This document shows, piece by piece, positions 8,164 through 17,028 of a stretch of DNA of 64,000 nt. Origin of the DNA: JBHOQS01 sp042408875 (GTDB taxonomy: Bacteria; Chloroflexota; UBA11872; JBHOQS01). The stretch is taken from the NCBI GenBank assembly GCA_042408875.1, contig JBHOQS010000025.1, positions 118,564 to 182,563 on the forward strand, written 5' to 3'. The translations under genes were made by a program, and so were the position numbers. Each line of letters begins with the position of its first letter. Positions within the stretch are counted from its first letter, which is position 1. The notes beneath the pieces were generated by a model. That model ran no database searches, had not been told where the DNA came from, and saw only the letters and a program-made list of their open reading frames with translations.

Positions 8164-9240
8164 ATGCTGCTGGTCCCGGCGTTCCTGGCCCTCCTTGCTG
8201 CGCTCTGGGCCGGGTTGCAGCGGCTCGGCTGGGATGTCCCGATGCTCCGGCCGGGCCTGGCTGCTGTGCACGGCCCGCTGGTGATCTCCGGCTTTCTCGG
8301 CACACTGATCGCACTCGAGCGGGTAGTGGCGCTGGGAAACCGCTGGGCGTACGGGGCGCCAGCCCTGGCCGGGTTCGGCGGACTGGCGCTCATCGCCGGC
8401 CTGCCCGACCCGGCCGGCGCCCTGGGCGTGACCCTGGGCAGCGCCGGCCTCGTGGTCATCTTCGGGTTGCTCGTAGGCCGACACCCTGCTCTCCACACGA
8501 TCACGCTCTGGCTCGGCGCGCTGAGCTGGCTTGGCGGGAACCTCCTGTGGCTGGCAGGACAGTCACTGCTGCGGGTGGTGCCCTGGTGGATGGCATTCCT
8601 GGTCCTGACCATCGTGGGTGAGCGGCTGGAGCTGGCGCGGCTGCTCCGTCTCTCCAGGGGAGGCTACAGCGTCTACAGTGCCGCCGCGGGCACGCTGCTC
8701 GCCGGACTTGCCGTCACGCTCCTGAACCTCGACGCCGGCATGCGCCTGGCCGGCCTGGCGCTCGGCGGACTGGCACTCTGGTTGTGGCGCTACGACATCG
8801 CTCCGCGCCGGCTACGCCAGGGCGGGCTGACCCGTTTCATTGCGGTGAGCCTGCTCGCTGGCTACGTCTGGCTTGCTGTTGGCGGTGCGTTGGCGCTCGT
8901 TTTCGGGGGTGTACCAGCTGGGCCACAGCGCGATGCGCTGCTGCATGCGATCTTTATCGGGTTCGTCTTCTCGATGATCCTCGGCCACGCGCCGGTGATC
9001 TTCCCTGCCGTGTTAAGCCGGCCGGTGGTGTTCCGGCCGCACTTCTACGCGCATCTCGTGGCACTGCACGCCTCACTGCTCCTGCGCGTCACAGCCGATG
9101 TGGCCGGCTGGATGGCCGGCAGGCAGTGGGGTGGCCTGCTGAACGTAGCAGCGGTGCTCCTGTTCCTGGCCGTCACCGCCAGCGCGGTGCTGCGTGTGCC
9201 CTCCCCCAGTGCAGAGGCTGCCACACCCAGGAAACGATAG
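8164..9240 (+). CDS. NnrS-like polytopic membrane protein
   Basis: About 358 residues, nearly all hydrophobic, with some 11-12 likely membrane helices. Segment HAIFIGFVFSMILGHAPVIFP near the C-terminal third resembles the conserved region of NnrS, a heme- and copper-containing membrane protein tied to protection from nitrogen oxides. The start is uncertain. ATG 8164 begins just before the first helix. A CTG at 8128 with GGGAGGA upstream would overlap the hemerythrin stop codon in the usual coupled manner. An ATG at 8071 would overlap that gene by 61 bp. Context with hemerythrin-DUF2249 and a Crp-type regulator supports a role in NO or redox physiology. Confidence 0.75.
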   Translation: MLLVPAFLALLAALWAGLQRLGWDVPMLRPGLAAVHGPLVISGFLGTLIALERVVALGNRWAYGAPALAGFGGLALIAGLPDPAGALGVTLGSAGLVVIFGLLVGRHPALHTITLWLGALSWLGGNLLWLAGQSLLRVVPWWMAFLVLTIVGERLELARLLRLSRGGYSVYSAAAGTLLAGLAVTLLNLDAGMRLAGLALGGLALWLWRYDIAPRRLRQGGLTRFIAVSLLAGYVWLAVGGALALVFGGVPAGPQRDALLHAIFIGFVFSMILGHAPVIFPAVLSRPVVFRPHFYAHLVALHASLLLRVTADVAGWMAGRQWGGLLNVAAVLLFLAVTASAVLRVPSPSAEAATPRKR

Positions 9241-9402
9241 CGCCTGGACACCACCCGTCCCGCCGAGCACGAGCGCGCGGCGAATGCCCGCGCGCACTAC
9301 TTCTGCCTTCGTCGTACCAACCGCGGCCGCCAGGGCAAGCCAGTCGAGCTCTTGCTCATCAAGGTCAAGCTAGACCCATCAAGGTAAACCCGGCAGAGAT
9401 AG

Positions 9403-9418
9403 CGCTTTCGCGAAAGCG
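9403..9418. repeat. 16-bp perfect palindrome between convergent genes
   Basis: CGCTTTCGCGAAAGCG lies between the ends of the NnrS-like gene (plus) and cysS (minus). It could be part of a two-way transcription end, although no T-run follows. The rest of 9241-9474 holds no gene. Confidence 0.6.
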
Positions 9419-9474
9419 GCGCTCTCACTGGCCTCCTCTTGAGCCTGCGGTATTAGAGGTGCCGTGCAGGGCCT

Positions 9475-10905
9475 TCACGCCGGGGCTCCGGCCGGCGCGG
9501 CGGGCGCGGGCTCACGGTAGAGCCGCTTGCGGCGCCAGCGCGTGCCCTGCTTGGTGTCTTCGAGCTCGATGCCCTGGGCGGCCAGCTCCTCGCGGATGCG
9601 ATCGGCGACGGCCCAGTTGCGCGCTGCCCGCGCGGCCTGGCGCTCGCGCAGCTTCTCTTCGAGATCGGGCGGCAGGTCCAGCTCCTCGCGCGCCTGCTCA
9701 AAGCGCAGCGCCAGCACCTGGTCCATATGGAAGAGCGTGGCCTTCTTCACCGGATCAGGCAGCTCGCTCTTGATGAGCTCCCAGACGACCGCCATAGCGG
9801 CTGGCATGTTCAGGTCGTCGTTGATCGCCTCGTGGAACCAGGCGCGGTACTCCTCAGAGAGCTCGCCCGTGCCGTCGCCCTCCATCTGCACAATCAGCGA
9901 GTGCAGGTGGTCCAGGCCGGCCTGCGCCGCCTTCATAGCGTCCCAGGTGAAGTTCAGTTTGGAGCGGTAGTGCGCTGAGTAGCAGAAGTAGCGATATCCC
10001 AGCGGTGTGAAGCCGCGCGCCTCTAGGTCGCTCAGCGTGTAGACATTCCCCAGGCTCTTGGACATCTTGCCGCCATCGACCAGGAGGAACTCGCCATGGA
10101 GCCAGTAGCGCACGAACGGCTTGCCCGTCGCACCCTCTGACTGAGCGATCTCGTTCTCATGGTGGATGGGGATATGGTCGACGCCGCCGCAGTGGATGTC
10201 CAGCGTTTCGCCCAGGTACTTCATGGCCATAGCCGAGCACTCGATGTGCCAACCGGGGTAGCCACGGCCCCAGGGGCTATCCCATTGCATGATGTGCTCG
10301 GGCTCGGCGATCTTCCACAGGGCGAAGTCGGCCGGATGCCGCTTCTCCGGGTTCACCTTGACCTCTTCGCGCGCTCCCACCTGTTGTTCCTGGAGGTCCA
10401 GCCGCGAGAGCTTGCCGTATTCCGGGAACGTGGTGACGTCGTAGTACACGCCGTCGGAGATCTGGTAGGCGTGGCCGCGCTCGATCAGCCGCTGGATCAG
10501 CGCGATCATCTCAGGGATATGGTCGGTCGCCTTGCAGACAATGGTCGGATCTTTGATATTGAGCTTATGAATATCTCGGAAGAACGCCTCGGTGTACATC
10601 TGGGCGATCTCCCAGACGGTCATACGCGCCCGCCTGGCGCCGACCAGCATCTTGTCTTCGCCGACGTCCGCGTCGCTGGTGAGGTGGCCGACGTCGGTGA
10701 TATTCATGACGTGGATGACCCGGTAGCCGTTGTATTCCAGCGTACGCCGCAGGACGTCTTCAAAGATATAGGTGCGCAAATTACCGATGTGGGCGTAGTC
10801 GTACACCGTGGGCCCGCAGGTGTACATGCGCACCTCGTTGTCGTATAGCGGCTGGAACTCTTCGACTCGGCGTGTCAGGGTATTGTAGAGCCTGAGCGGC
10901 GGCAT
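9475..10905 (-). CDS. cysS: Cysteinyl-tRNA synthetase
   Basis: Class I tRNA synthetase of about 476 residues that charges tRNA-Cys in the cytoplasm. The N-terminal MPPLRLYNTLTRR is typical. Zinc ligand Cys30 precedes the HIGN motif at 39-42. Other zinc-binding residues are in HIECSAMA and HCGGVDHI. KMSKS is at ~280-284. The C-terminal region (from ~310) is the helical DALR-type domain. An upstream in-frame start at 10950 would add 15 residues; the open frame continues further but looks unlike the family. It is transcribed away from the Fe-S operon. Its placement beside cysteine-consuming desulfurases may be functional or chance. Confidence 0.95.
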   Translation of the reverse strand: MPPLRLYNTLTRRVEEFQPLYDNEVRMYTCGPTVYDYAHIGNLRTYIFEDVLRRTLEYNGYRVIHVMNITDVGHLTSDADVGEDKMLVGARRARMTVWEIAQMYTEAFFRDIHKLNIKDPTIVCKATDHIPEMIALIQRLIERGHAYQISDGVYYDVTTFPEYGKLSRLDLQEQQVGAREEVKVNPEKRHPADFALWKIAEPEHIMQWDSPWGRGYPGWHIECSAMAMKYLGETLDIHCGGVDHIPIHHENEIAQSEGATGKPFVRYWLHGEFLLVDGGKMSKSLGNVYTLSDLEARGFTPLGYRYFCYSAHYRSKLNFTWDAMKAAQAGLDHLHSLIVQMEGDGTGELSEEYRAWFHEAINDDLNMPAAMAVVWELIKSELPDPVKKATLFHMDQVLALRFEQAREELDLPPDLEEKLRERQAARAARNWAVADRIREELAAQGIELEDTKQGTRWRRKRLYREPAPAAPAGAPA

Positions 10906-11089
10906 TGGTCCGGCTGCTCTCCTTCGCAAGTTCGCAAGCGAGTTGCTCATAGGACGCCAGTCAGGGCGCCCATCGCCGGAAATTGTAGCACATGGCCGTG
11001 CGTAGGCTTTCCGGCTTCGCTGCGCCCTGCCCTCGAAGGGCTGCCCCCGCGCAGATGTGAGAGATTTCACAAAATCGCCTCCCTGTCCG

Positions 11090-11118
11090 TAGACAGCCTC
11101 ACGCGGCGCTGCTATAAT
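11090..11118 (+). promoter_or_regulatory. Sigma-70 promoter of the suf operon
   Basis: TAGACA (11090-11095) and a perfect TATAAT (11113-11118) are 17 bp apart, about 60 bp upstream of the Rrf2 regulator start. This is one of the best consensus promoters in the window. Confidence 0.75.
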
Positions 11119-11140
11119 TCCGACTATGGAGGTCGGAATT
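11116..11140. promoter_or_regulatory. Inverted-repeat operator overlapping the suf promoter -10 box
   Basis: AATTCCGAC (11116-11124) and GTCGGAATT (11132-11140) are exact inverse copies separated by 7 bp. The left arm overlaps the last bases of the TATAAT box and the right arm covers the likely transcription start. Position and CGACT-like core fit an Rrf2/IscR-type site. The regulator gene comes first downstream, so autorepression is the likely logic. Confidence 0.75.
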
Positions 11141-11178
11141 CCGGCGAGGGGCCGGCCGAAGCCAGAAGGAAGGCTCCT

Positions 11179-11889
11179 GTGGGTCGAGGGCAGCGAGCAA
11201 CCAGCATAGAGCGGGACGTGCACGCAGTCGACCCGCGCGAGGCAGTGCGGCTAAGCAGCCGCACCCACTATGGCGTGACGGCGCGCGGCGAGTATGGTGT
11301 TCGGCTGATGGTCGCCCTGGCGCGCTCGTACGGCAAAGGGCCACAATCCCTGGCCGAGCTCGCGCATGCGGAGGACTTGCCGGCAGCGTTCGTCGAGCAT
11401 CTGGCGGCCGACTTGCGCCGCGCCGGCCTGGTGATCAGCCACCGCGGGGCGCACGGCGGCTACGAGCTCGGCCGTGCGCCGGATCAGATCACGGCCGGCG
11501 AGATCATGCGCGTGCTCGAAGGGCCGGTGGCACCGATGCTGTGCGCCTCCGAGGTGCCCGGCGATCTGTACTGCGTGCGCGAAGACGTGTGCGCGACGAA
11601 GTACCTGTGGCTGCGGGTGCGCGACTCAATTGTACGCACCCTCGATACTATTACGCTGGCCGACCTGCTAGGGCCCGGCTCGACGGAAGGCCCGCAGCCG
11701 GTGCACTTCGTCGAAGATGCCAAGCAGCTGCACGCACTGCTGCCGGAACGGTGCGGTGCGCCGCGCGCTAGCCAGCGCGCGCCAGACTCAGGACTGGATC
11801 GGGCGGAGCGCGTGGTGCCGCCCGTCTCAGCGATTCCCAGTACAGAGCTAGGAGAGAAAAGGGAGCATGGCGGACCTAGAGATCCGTAA
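11179..11889 (+). CDS. Rrf2 family Fe-S cluster-sensing regulator (IscR/SufR-like)
   Basis: GTG start preceded by AGAAGGAAGG. The winged helix domain begins near residue 32 (VTARGEYGVRLMVALA), with the recognition region around LPAAFVEHLAADLRRAGLVIS and the wing RGAHGGYELGR. Three cysteines lie in LCASEVPGDLYC and REDVC, spaced C-x9-C-x5-C, likely ligands for a [2Fe-2S] or [4Fe-4S] cluster. IscR itself uses C-x5-C-x5-C, so the first interval is longer here. The C-terminal 60 residues look unstructured. The gene overlaps sufC by 23 bp, showing translational coupling. It very likely represses this operon when clusters are plentiful. Confidence 0.88.
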   Translation: MGRGQRATSIERDVHAVDPREAVRLSSRTHYGVTARGEYGVRLMVALARSYGKGPQSLAELAHAEDLPAAFVEHLAADLRRAGLVISHRGAHGGYELGRAPDQITAGEIMRVLEGPVAPMLCASEVPGDLYCVREDVCATKYLWLRVRDSIVRTLDTITLADLLGPGSTEGPQPVHFVEDAKQLHALLPERCGAPRASQRAPDSGLDRAERVVPPVSAIPSTELGEKREHGGPRDP

Positions 11890-12664
11890 TCTGCACGTCA
11901 AAATCGACGACAAGGAGATCTTGCGCGGGCTGAACCTGTCGATTAACAAGGGAGAGGTGCATGCGCTGATGGGGCCGAACGGCTCCGGGAAGAGCACCCT
12001 CGCCAGCGTCCTGATGGGGCACCCGAAGTACGAGGTGACCGAGGGCGAGATTCTGTTCAAAGGCGAGAATGTGCTAGAAATGGAGCCGGATGAGCGCGCG
12101 CGTAAGGGGCTGTTCCTGGCTTTCCAGTACCCGGTGGCGGTGCCGGGCGTGAACTTCGCCAACTTCCTGCGCATGAGCCTGAACGCCATCCGTAAGGGAC
12201 GCGGCGATGGCCAGGTGGACAAGGACGGGAACGTCAAGCCGATCCCCCCGGCGGAGTTCCGGCGGCTCCTGCGCGAGAAGCTGGCGCTGCTCAAGATGGA
12301 TGAGACCTTCACGCAGCGCTACCTGAACGAGGGCTTCTCCGGTGGTGAGAAGAAGCGCGCCGAGATCCTCCAGATGGCGCTCCTTCAGCCGGAGATCGCC
12401 ATCATGGACGAGACCGACTCCGGCCTGGATATCGACGGGATCCGCATCGTGGGCGATGCGGTAAACTCGCTGCTAGGGCCGAACCTAGGCCTGCTGATCA
12501 TCACGCACTACCCGCGCATCCTGAATTATATCAAGCCGCACTTCGTGCACGTGCTGGTCGCTGGCCGCATCGTCATGGAGGGCGGCCCGGAGCTCGCCCA
12601 CGAGCTGGAGCAGCGTGGCTACGACTGGGTGCTCCAGCAGGTCACGGCCGGCGCGACGGCGTAG
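11867..12664 (+). CDS. sufC: Fe-S cluster assembly ATPase SufC
   Basis: 265-residue ABC-type ATPase. Walker A is GPNGSGKST (36-44), the signature is FSGGEKKR near 155, and Walker B with its acidic end is AIMDETDSGLDID. The ETDSGLDID ending is characteristic of SufC. AAAAGGGAG precedes the ATG. It provides ATP hydrolysis for the SufBCD scaffold in the cytoplasm. First structural gene after the Rrf2 regulator, which it overlaps. Confidence 0.96.
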   Translation: MADLEIRNLHVKIDDKEILRGLNLSINKGEVHALMGPNGSGKSTLASVLMGHPKYEVTEGEILFKGENVLEMEPDERARKGLFLAFQYPVAVPGVNFANFLRMSLNAIRKGRGDGQVDKDGNVKPIPPAEFRRLLREKLALLKMDETFTQRYLNEGFSGGEKKRAEILQMALLQPEIAIMDETDSGLDIDGIRIVGDAVNSLLGPNLGLLIITHYPRILNYIKPHFVHVLVAGRIVMEGGPELAHELEQRGYDWVLQQVTAGATA

Positions 12665-12751
12665 AAACCAGACCCGACTCCCCCGACTCCGCTGCGCTTG
12701 GAGACCGGTCGAGGCAAGCAGCGGAGACCTGGGGCGACAAGGAGAGAAGCG

Positions 12752-14170
12752 ATGGCACTTGATATTGAGCAGATCGGCGAGAGGTACGAGACGAAGTACG
12801 GCTTCCGCGAGCCGGAGCGCTACGCCTTCAAGGCGCGTAAGGGCCTCGATCGGGAGGTCGTCGAGCAGATCTCGTGGATGAAGAACGAGCCGGAGTGGAT
12901 GCGCAAGTTCCGGCTGCGCGCCCTGGAGCGCTTCGAGCGCATGCCCATGCCCACGGGCTTCTGGGGCGGTGAGCTGCGGAACTACCCGATCGATTTCCAG
13001 GATATCTACTATTACATTAAGCCGACTGAGAAGCAGGGGCGCTCCTGGGACGAGCTGCCGGAGGAGATCAAGCGCACCTTTGACCGGCTGGGTATCCCCG
13101 AGGCCGAGCGCAAGTTCTTGGCTGGCGTGGGCGCCCAGTACGAGTCCGAGGTGGTGTACCACTCCCTGCGCGAGGACCTGGCGAAGCAGGGCGTGATCTT
13201 CGTGGACACTGACACGGCGGTGCGCGAGTATCCTGACTTGGTGAGGCAGTACTTCGGTACGGTGGTCCCGCCCGGCGATAACAAGCTGGCCGCGCTGAAC
13301 TCGGCGGTGTGGTCCGGCGGCAGCTTCATCTATGTGCCGCCCGGGGTGAAGGTCGAGATCCCGCTCCAGGCGTACTTCCGCATCAACGCCGAGCAGATGG
13401 GGCAGTTCGAGCGCACGCTGATCATCGTGGACGAGGGCGGCTACGTGCACTACGTGGAGGGGTGTACGGCGCCGATCTACTCCACCGACTCGCTGCATGC
13501 GGCGGTGGTGGAGATCATCGTGAAGCGGGGCGCGCGCTGCCGCTACACCACGATCCAGAACTGGTCCAAGAACGTCTACAACCTGGTGACGAAGCGGGCC
13601 GTGGCCTACGCCGATGCCACCATGGAGTGGGTGGACGGCAACCTGGGCTCGAAGCTCACCATGAAGTACCCGTCGGTGTTCCTCATGGAGCCGGGCGCGC
13701 GCGGGGACATCCTCTCGGTCGCCTTCGCCTCGGATGGCCAGCACCAGGACGCCGGTGGCAAGGTCGTGCATGTGGCACCACATACGACCTCGACCATCGT
13801 GTCGAAGTCGATCAGCAAGGGCACCGGCCGCGCCAGCTACCGTGGCCTCTTGAAAGTGTACAAGGGCGCCGAGTATGCCAAGTCCAACGTGCGCTGCGAT
13901 GCGCTCTTGTTGCACGAGACATCGCGCACCGACACCTACCCGCTGATCGAGATCGAGGAGGACAAGGTCGAGATCGGCCATGAGGCCACGGTGTCCAAGG
14001 TGGGCGAGGAGCAGCTCTTCTACCTGATGAGCCGCGGGCTCACCGAGGAAGAGGCGATGGCGATGATCGTTAACGGCTTCATCGAGCCTATCGCCAAGGA
14101 GCTCCCGCTCGAGTATGCGCTCGAGCTGAACCGCCTGATTCAACTTGAGATGGAGGGATCGGTCGGGTAG
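12752..14170 (+). CDS. sufB: Fe-S cluster scaffold protein SufB
   Basis: 472 residues. The start at 12752 has AAGGAG upstream; an in-frame ATG at 12698 is less likely. Typical SufB segments are seen: IDFQDIYYYIKPTEKQ, NSAVWSGGSFIYVPPGVKVE, EGCTAPIYSTDSLH (with a Cys in the core helix region) and RCDALLLH with a conserved Cys near the C-terminus. SufB forms the beta-helix scaffold with SufD and SufC, on which clusters are built from sulfur delivered by SufS/SufU. Confidence 0.96.
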   Translation: MALDIEQIGERYETKYGFREPERYAFKARKGLDREVVEQISWMKNEPEWMRKFRLRALERFERMPMPTGFWGGELRNYPIDFQDIYYYIKPTEKQGRSWDELPEEIKRTFDRLGIPEAERKFLAGVGAQYESEVVYHSLREDLAKQGVIFVDTDTAVREYPDLVRQYFGTVVPPGDNKLAALNSAVWSGGSFIYVPPGVKVEIPLQAYFRINAEQMGQFERTLIIVDEGGYVHYVEGCTAPIYSTDSLHAAVVEIIVKRGARCRYTTIQNWSKNVYNLVTKRAVAYADATMEWVDGNLGSKLTMKYPSVFLMEPGARGDILSVAFASDGQHQDAGGKVVHVAPHTTSTIVSKSISKGTGRASYRGLLKVYKGAEYAKSNVRCDALLLHETSRTDTYPLIEIEEDKVEIGHEATVSKVGEEQLFYLMSRGLTEEEAMAMIVNGFIEPIAKELPLEYALELNRLIQLEMEGSVG

Positions 14171-14297
14171 TACAGCACCTTCCCTCCAGCTCTCCTCAGC
14201 CAGGGACAGGCCGGGTACGGCTGCTGGACGTTACCCCGCCAGCCGTGCCGGCCTAGATGCTGGAGGGTAGGTCGAGACTGCCCGCCTACGAACGGCT

Positions 14298-15680
14298 ATG
14301 AGCAGTGTGATCAATCGCATCGTTGCTGGCGAGCAGGCGTTTGCTCGCGAGACTGTCGAGGCGCTCGTGCACAGCCGTGCTGAGCCGGAGTGGCTGCGGC
14401 AGCGCCGTCTGGAAGCCTGGGAGATTTTCAGCCGGCTGCCCATGCCGGGCCGGCCAGAGAACCGGTTTCTCCTTGACCCCGCCACAGCTGAAGAGTGGCG
14501 GCGCACCGATTTCAGCGCGCTGGATCTCAACCAGCTCACCCCGGTGCGCGAGCCGCTGCCGCGGGTGGCGGGTTTTCAGGAGCTCGATACACCAGTTCGT
14601 GATGGCCTGGCTGTCGATGAGCTCTCTGGCGTGCTGGTGCAACAGGAGAACAGCCCGGTCTTTCGTACCCTGCGCGAGGAGCTCGAGCGCAAGGGTGTGC
14701 TGTTCACGGACCTGGACACAGCGCTGCGTGAGTATCCGGAGCTCCTGCGCGAGCACTTCATGTCCGTGGTGCCGGCGGAGACGGGGAAGTTCGCCGCCAT
14801 GCACGGCGCGTTCTGGACCGGCGGCGTGCTGCTGTACGTGCCGCAGGACGTGGAGATCGAGCTGCCGCTCCAGGCACGCACCTGGCTCGGAGAGCCAGGC
14901 CTGGCGATCTTCACGCACACGCTGATCATCTGCGAGCGCAATAGCCGCGTGACGTTCATCGATGAATATCTCTCGCCCGTCGGACAGCCGGCCAGCCAGT
15001 CCCTGAACAGCGGCATCGTCGAGGTCGTGCTGCGCGATGGCGCCCAGCTACGTTACGTGAACCTTCAGGAGTGGGGGCCAAGCGTCTTCAACGTGGTGAC
15101 CATCCGCACGAAGCTCGGGCGGGATACCCTGCTCAATTCGCTGGTGCTGGCGTTCGGCAGCCGCGCCTCGAAGGCGAATGTGGAGAGCTTCCTGGAAGGG
15201 CCGGGGAGCAAGGCCGAGATGCTGGGGGTCTTCTTCGGCAGCGACCACCAGCTCATCGACCACCACACGCTCCAGGAGCACATCGCTCCGCACGCCACGA
15301 GCGACCTGCTGTACAAGGGCGCGCTGAAAGACTACGCTCGCTCGGTGTACAACGGCATGATCCGCGTGCACCCTGGAGCGCAGCGCACCGACGCCTATCA
15401 GGCGAACCGCAACCTGCTCCTGTCGGACCACGCGCGGGCCGACTCGATCCCGAACCTGGAGATCGGTGCCAACGATGTGCGCTGCACCCATGGCGCCACG
15501 GTCGGCCCGGTCGATCCGGAGCAGTTGTTTTACCTGATGAGTCGCGGGCTGTCGCGGGTCGAGGCCACGCGGCTGATCGTAGACGGCTTCTTTGGCGAGA
15601 TCCTGCAGCGTATTCCACTGCAGAGTATCCTAGAACGGCTCCAGGCAGCAATCGATCTGAAGATGCGCAGCGAGGGCTGA
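14298..15680 (+). CDS. sufD: Fe-S cluster assembly protein SufD
   Basis: 460 residues, paralogous to SufB but more divergent. The N-terminal helical part is followed by a long beta-helix with FAAMHGAFWTGGVLLYVPQD, and the C-terminal LFYLMSRGLSRVEATRLIVDG closely parallels the same segment in SufB. Key residue His in the GSDHQLIDHHT region is consistent with SufD. The gap of 127 bp after sufB has no gene, and no strong ribosome binding site was seen for the ATG. Confidence 0.93.
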   Translation: MSSVINRIVAGEQAFARETVEALVHSRAEPEWLRQRRLEAWEIFSRLPMPGRPENRFLLDPATAEEWRRTDFSALDLNQLTPVREPLPRVAGFQELDTPVRDGLAVDELSGVLVQQENSPVFRTLREELERKGVLFTDLDTALREYPELLREHFMSVVPAETGKFAAMHGAFWTGGVLLYVPQDVEIELPLQARTWLGEPGLAIFTHTLIICERNSRVTFIDEYLSPVGQPASQSLNSGIVEVVLRDGAQLRYVNLQEWGPSVFNVVTIRTKLGRDTLLNSLVLAFGSRASKANVESFLEGPGSKAEMLGVFFGSDHQLIDHHTLQEHIAPHATSDLLYKGALKDYARSVYNGMIRVHPGAQRTDAYQANRNLLLSDHARADSIPNLEIGANDVRCTHGATVGPVDPEQLFYLMSRGLSRVEATRLIVDGFFGEILQRIPLQSILERLQAAIDLKMRSEG

Positions 15681-15743
15681 GCCGGGTAAGATACCCTCGC
15701 TCGCCTGGCCCTGGGCCAAATCGCAGGAGCAACTGGATCACAG

Positions 15744-17015
15744 GTGAGCACGATGGCGACGGTGACAGCAGCTCACGTAGCAGGTGCCATAGACTGGGCG
15801 GCTGTGCGGGAGGACTTCCCGATCCTCAAGCGCCTCGTCCATGGCAAACGGCTGGTGTACCTGGACAGCGCAGCGACGTCGCAGAAGCCGGCGGTGGTGA
15901 TCGAGGCGCTGCGGGAATACTACCGCACGTACAACGCCAACATCCACCGCGGTGTCTATCTCCTCAGCGAGGAAGCAACCGCGGCGTACGAAGACGCGCG
16001 CCGCAAGGTGGCACGCTTCATCAACGCGCCCAGCGCCCGGGAGGTGATCTTCACCCGCAACACCACCGAGGCGATCAACCTGGTGGCATACGCGTGGGGC
16101 CGCCACAACCTCAAGCCCGGCGACGTCATCGTGCTCACTATCATGGAGCACCACTCGAACCTGGTGCCCTGGCAGTTGCTGGCTGAGGAGACCGGAGCGC
16201 GGCTGGAGTGCGTGGGCATCACACCTGAAGGCCTGCTGGACCTGGAGCAGCTCGATCGCGCCCTGGCGAAGCCGGTGAAGCTCGTGGCCGTCGTGCACAC
16301 CGCCAATGCCCTGGGCACGATCAACCCGGTGCAGGAGATCGCCCGGCGCGCACATGCGGCCGGCGCGCTCTGCCTGGTGGACGGCGCCCAGAGCGTGCCG
16401 CACATGCCGGTGGACGTGCAGCAGATCGGCTGTGACTTCCTGGCGTTCTCCGGCCACAAGATGCTCGGCCCGACCGGCATCGGTGTCCTGTGGGGACGGC
16501 TAGAGCTCCTGGAGCGTATGCCGCCCTTCATTGCCGGCGGCGGAATGATCCGCCGCGTCACCCTGGCCAGGACGACCTTTGCCGACGTACCCGAACGCTT
16601 TGAGGGCGGCACACCAGCTATCGCGCAGGCTATTGGCCTGGGCGTGGCGGTGGACTACCTGTCTGCCCTGGGCATGGAGGCCGTGCGGCAGCATGAGCAG
16701 GAGCTCACCGCCTATGCGCTCGAGCGGCTCGCCACTGTCGAGGGCGTGCGCATCTTCGGGCCGCCTGATGCAGCCCGCCGTGGAGGCGTGCTATCCTTTT
16801 ACCTAGGGGATATTCACCCGCACGACGTAGCGAGTATCCTCGACCAGCAGGGCATAGCCATTCGCGCCGGCCATCACTGTTGCCAGCCGCTGATGGACTT
16901 CCTTGGGGTCCCGGCCACCGCGCGGGCGAGCTTCTACGTGTATAACAGCCCGGAGGACGTCGACGCGCTGGTCGAGGGCCTGCGAATGGCAAAGCGGATT
17001 TTCGAGAGTACATAA
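15744..17015 (+). CDS. sufS: Cysteine desulfurase SufS (class II)
   Basis: 423-residue PLP enzyme converting cysteine to alanine and enzyme-bound persulfide. Motifs: VYLDSAATSQKP near the N-terminus, VIFTRNTTEAINLVA, LVDGAQSVPHMPVD, the PLP lysine in FSGHKMLGP, and the catalytic Cys in AGHHCCQP near residue 375. The short loop after it marks the SufS class, which needs a partner such as SufU. GTG 15744 and ATG 15753 are both possible starts. Confidence 0.95.
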   Translation: MSTMATVTAAHVAGAIDWAAVREDFPILKRLVHGKRLVYLDSAATSQKPAVVIEALREYYRTYNANIHRGVYLLSEEATAAYEDARRKVARFINAPSAREVIFTRNTTEAINLVAYAWGRHNLKPGDVIVLTIMEHHSNLVPWQLLAEETGARLECVGITPEGLLDLEQLDRALAKPVKLVAVVHTANALGTINPVQEIARRAHAAGALCLVDGAQSVPHMPVDVQQIGCDFLAFSGHKMLGPTGIGVLWGRLELLERMPPFIAGGGMIRRVTLARTTFADVPERFEGGTPAIAQAIGLGVAVDYLSALGMEAVRQHEQELTAYALERLATVEGVRIFGPPDAARRGGVLSFYLGDIHPHDVASILDQQGIAIRAGHHCCQPLMDFLGVPATARASFYVYNSPEDVDALVEGLRMAKRIFEST

Positions 17016-17028
17016 TACACGCGAGATC

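Noticed and set aside
9403..9418. Rho-independent terminator between the NnrS-like gene and cysS
   Set aside because: The palindrome is perfect but no T-run follows on either strand, so it is kept only as a repeat.
8784..9773. Long plus-strand open frame of 329 codons
   Set aside because: It overlaps the NnrS-like gene and the end of cysS, is Arg/Pro/Ala-rich, and is a shadow of GC-rich coding DNA.
10906..11223. N-terminal extension of CysS of about 106 residues
   Set aside because: Other CysS proteins begin near MxxLRLYNT, and the extension overlaps the suf promoter and operator and the Rrf2 gene.
12485..14143. 552-codon minus-strand open frame over sufB
   Set aside because: It mirrors sufB, which has clear family motifs; the His/Leu/Arg-rich product is typical of antisense shadows.
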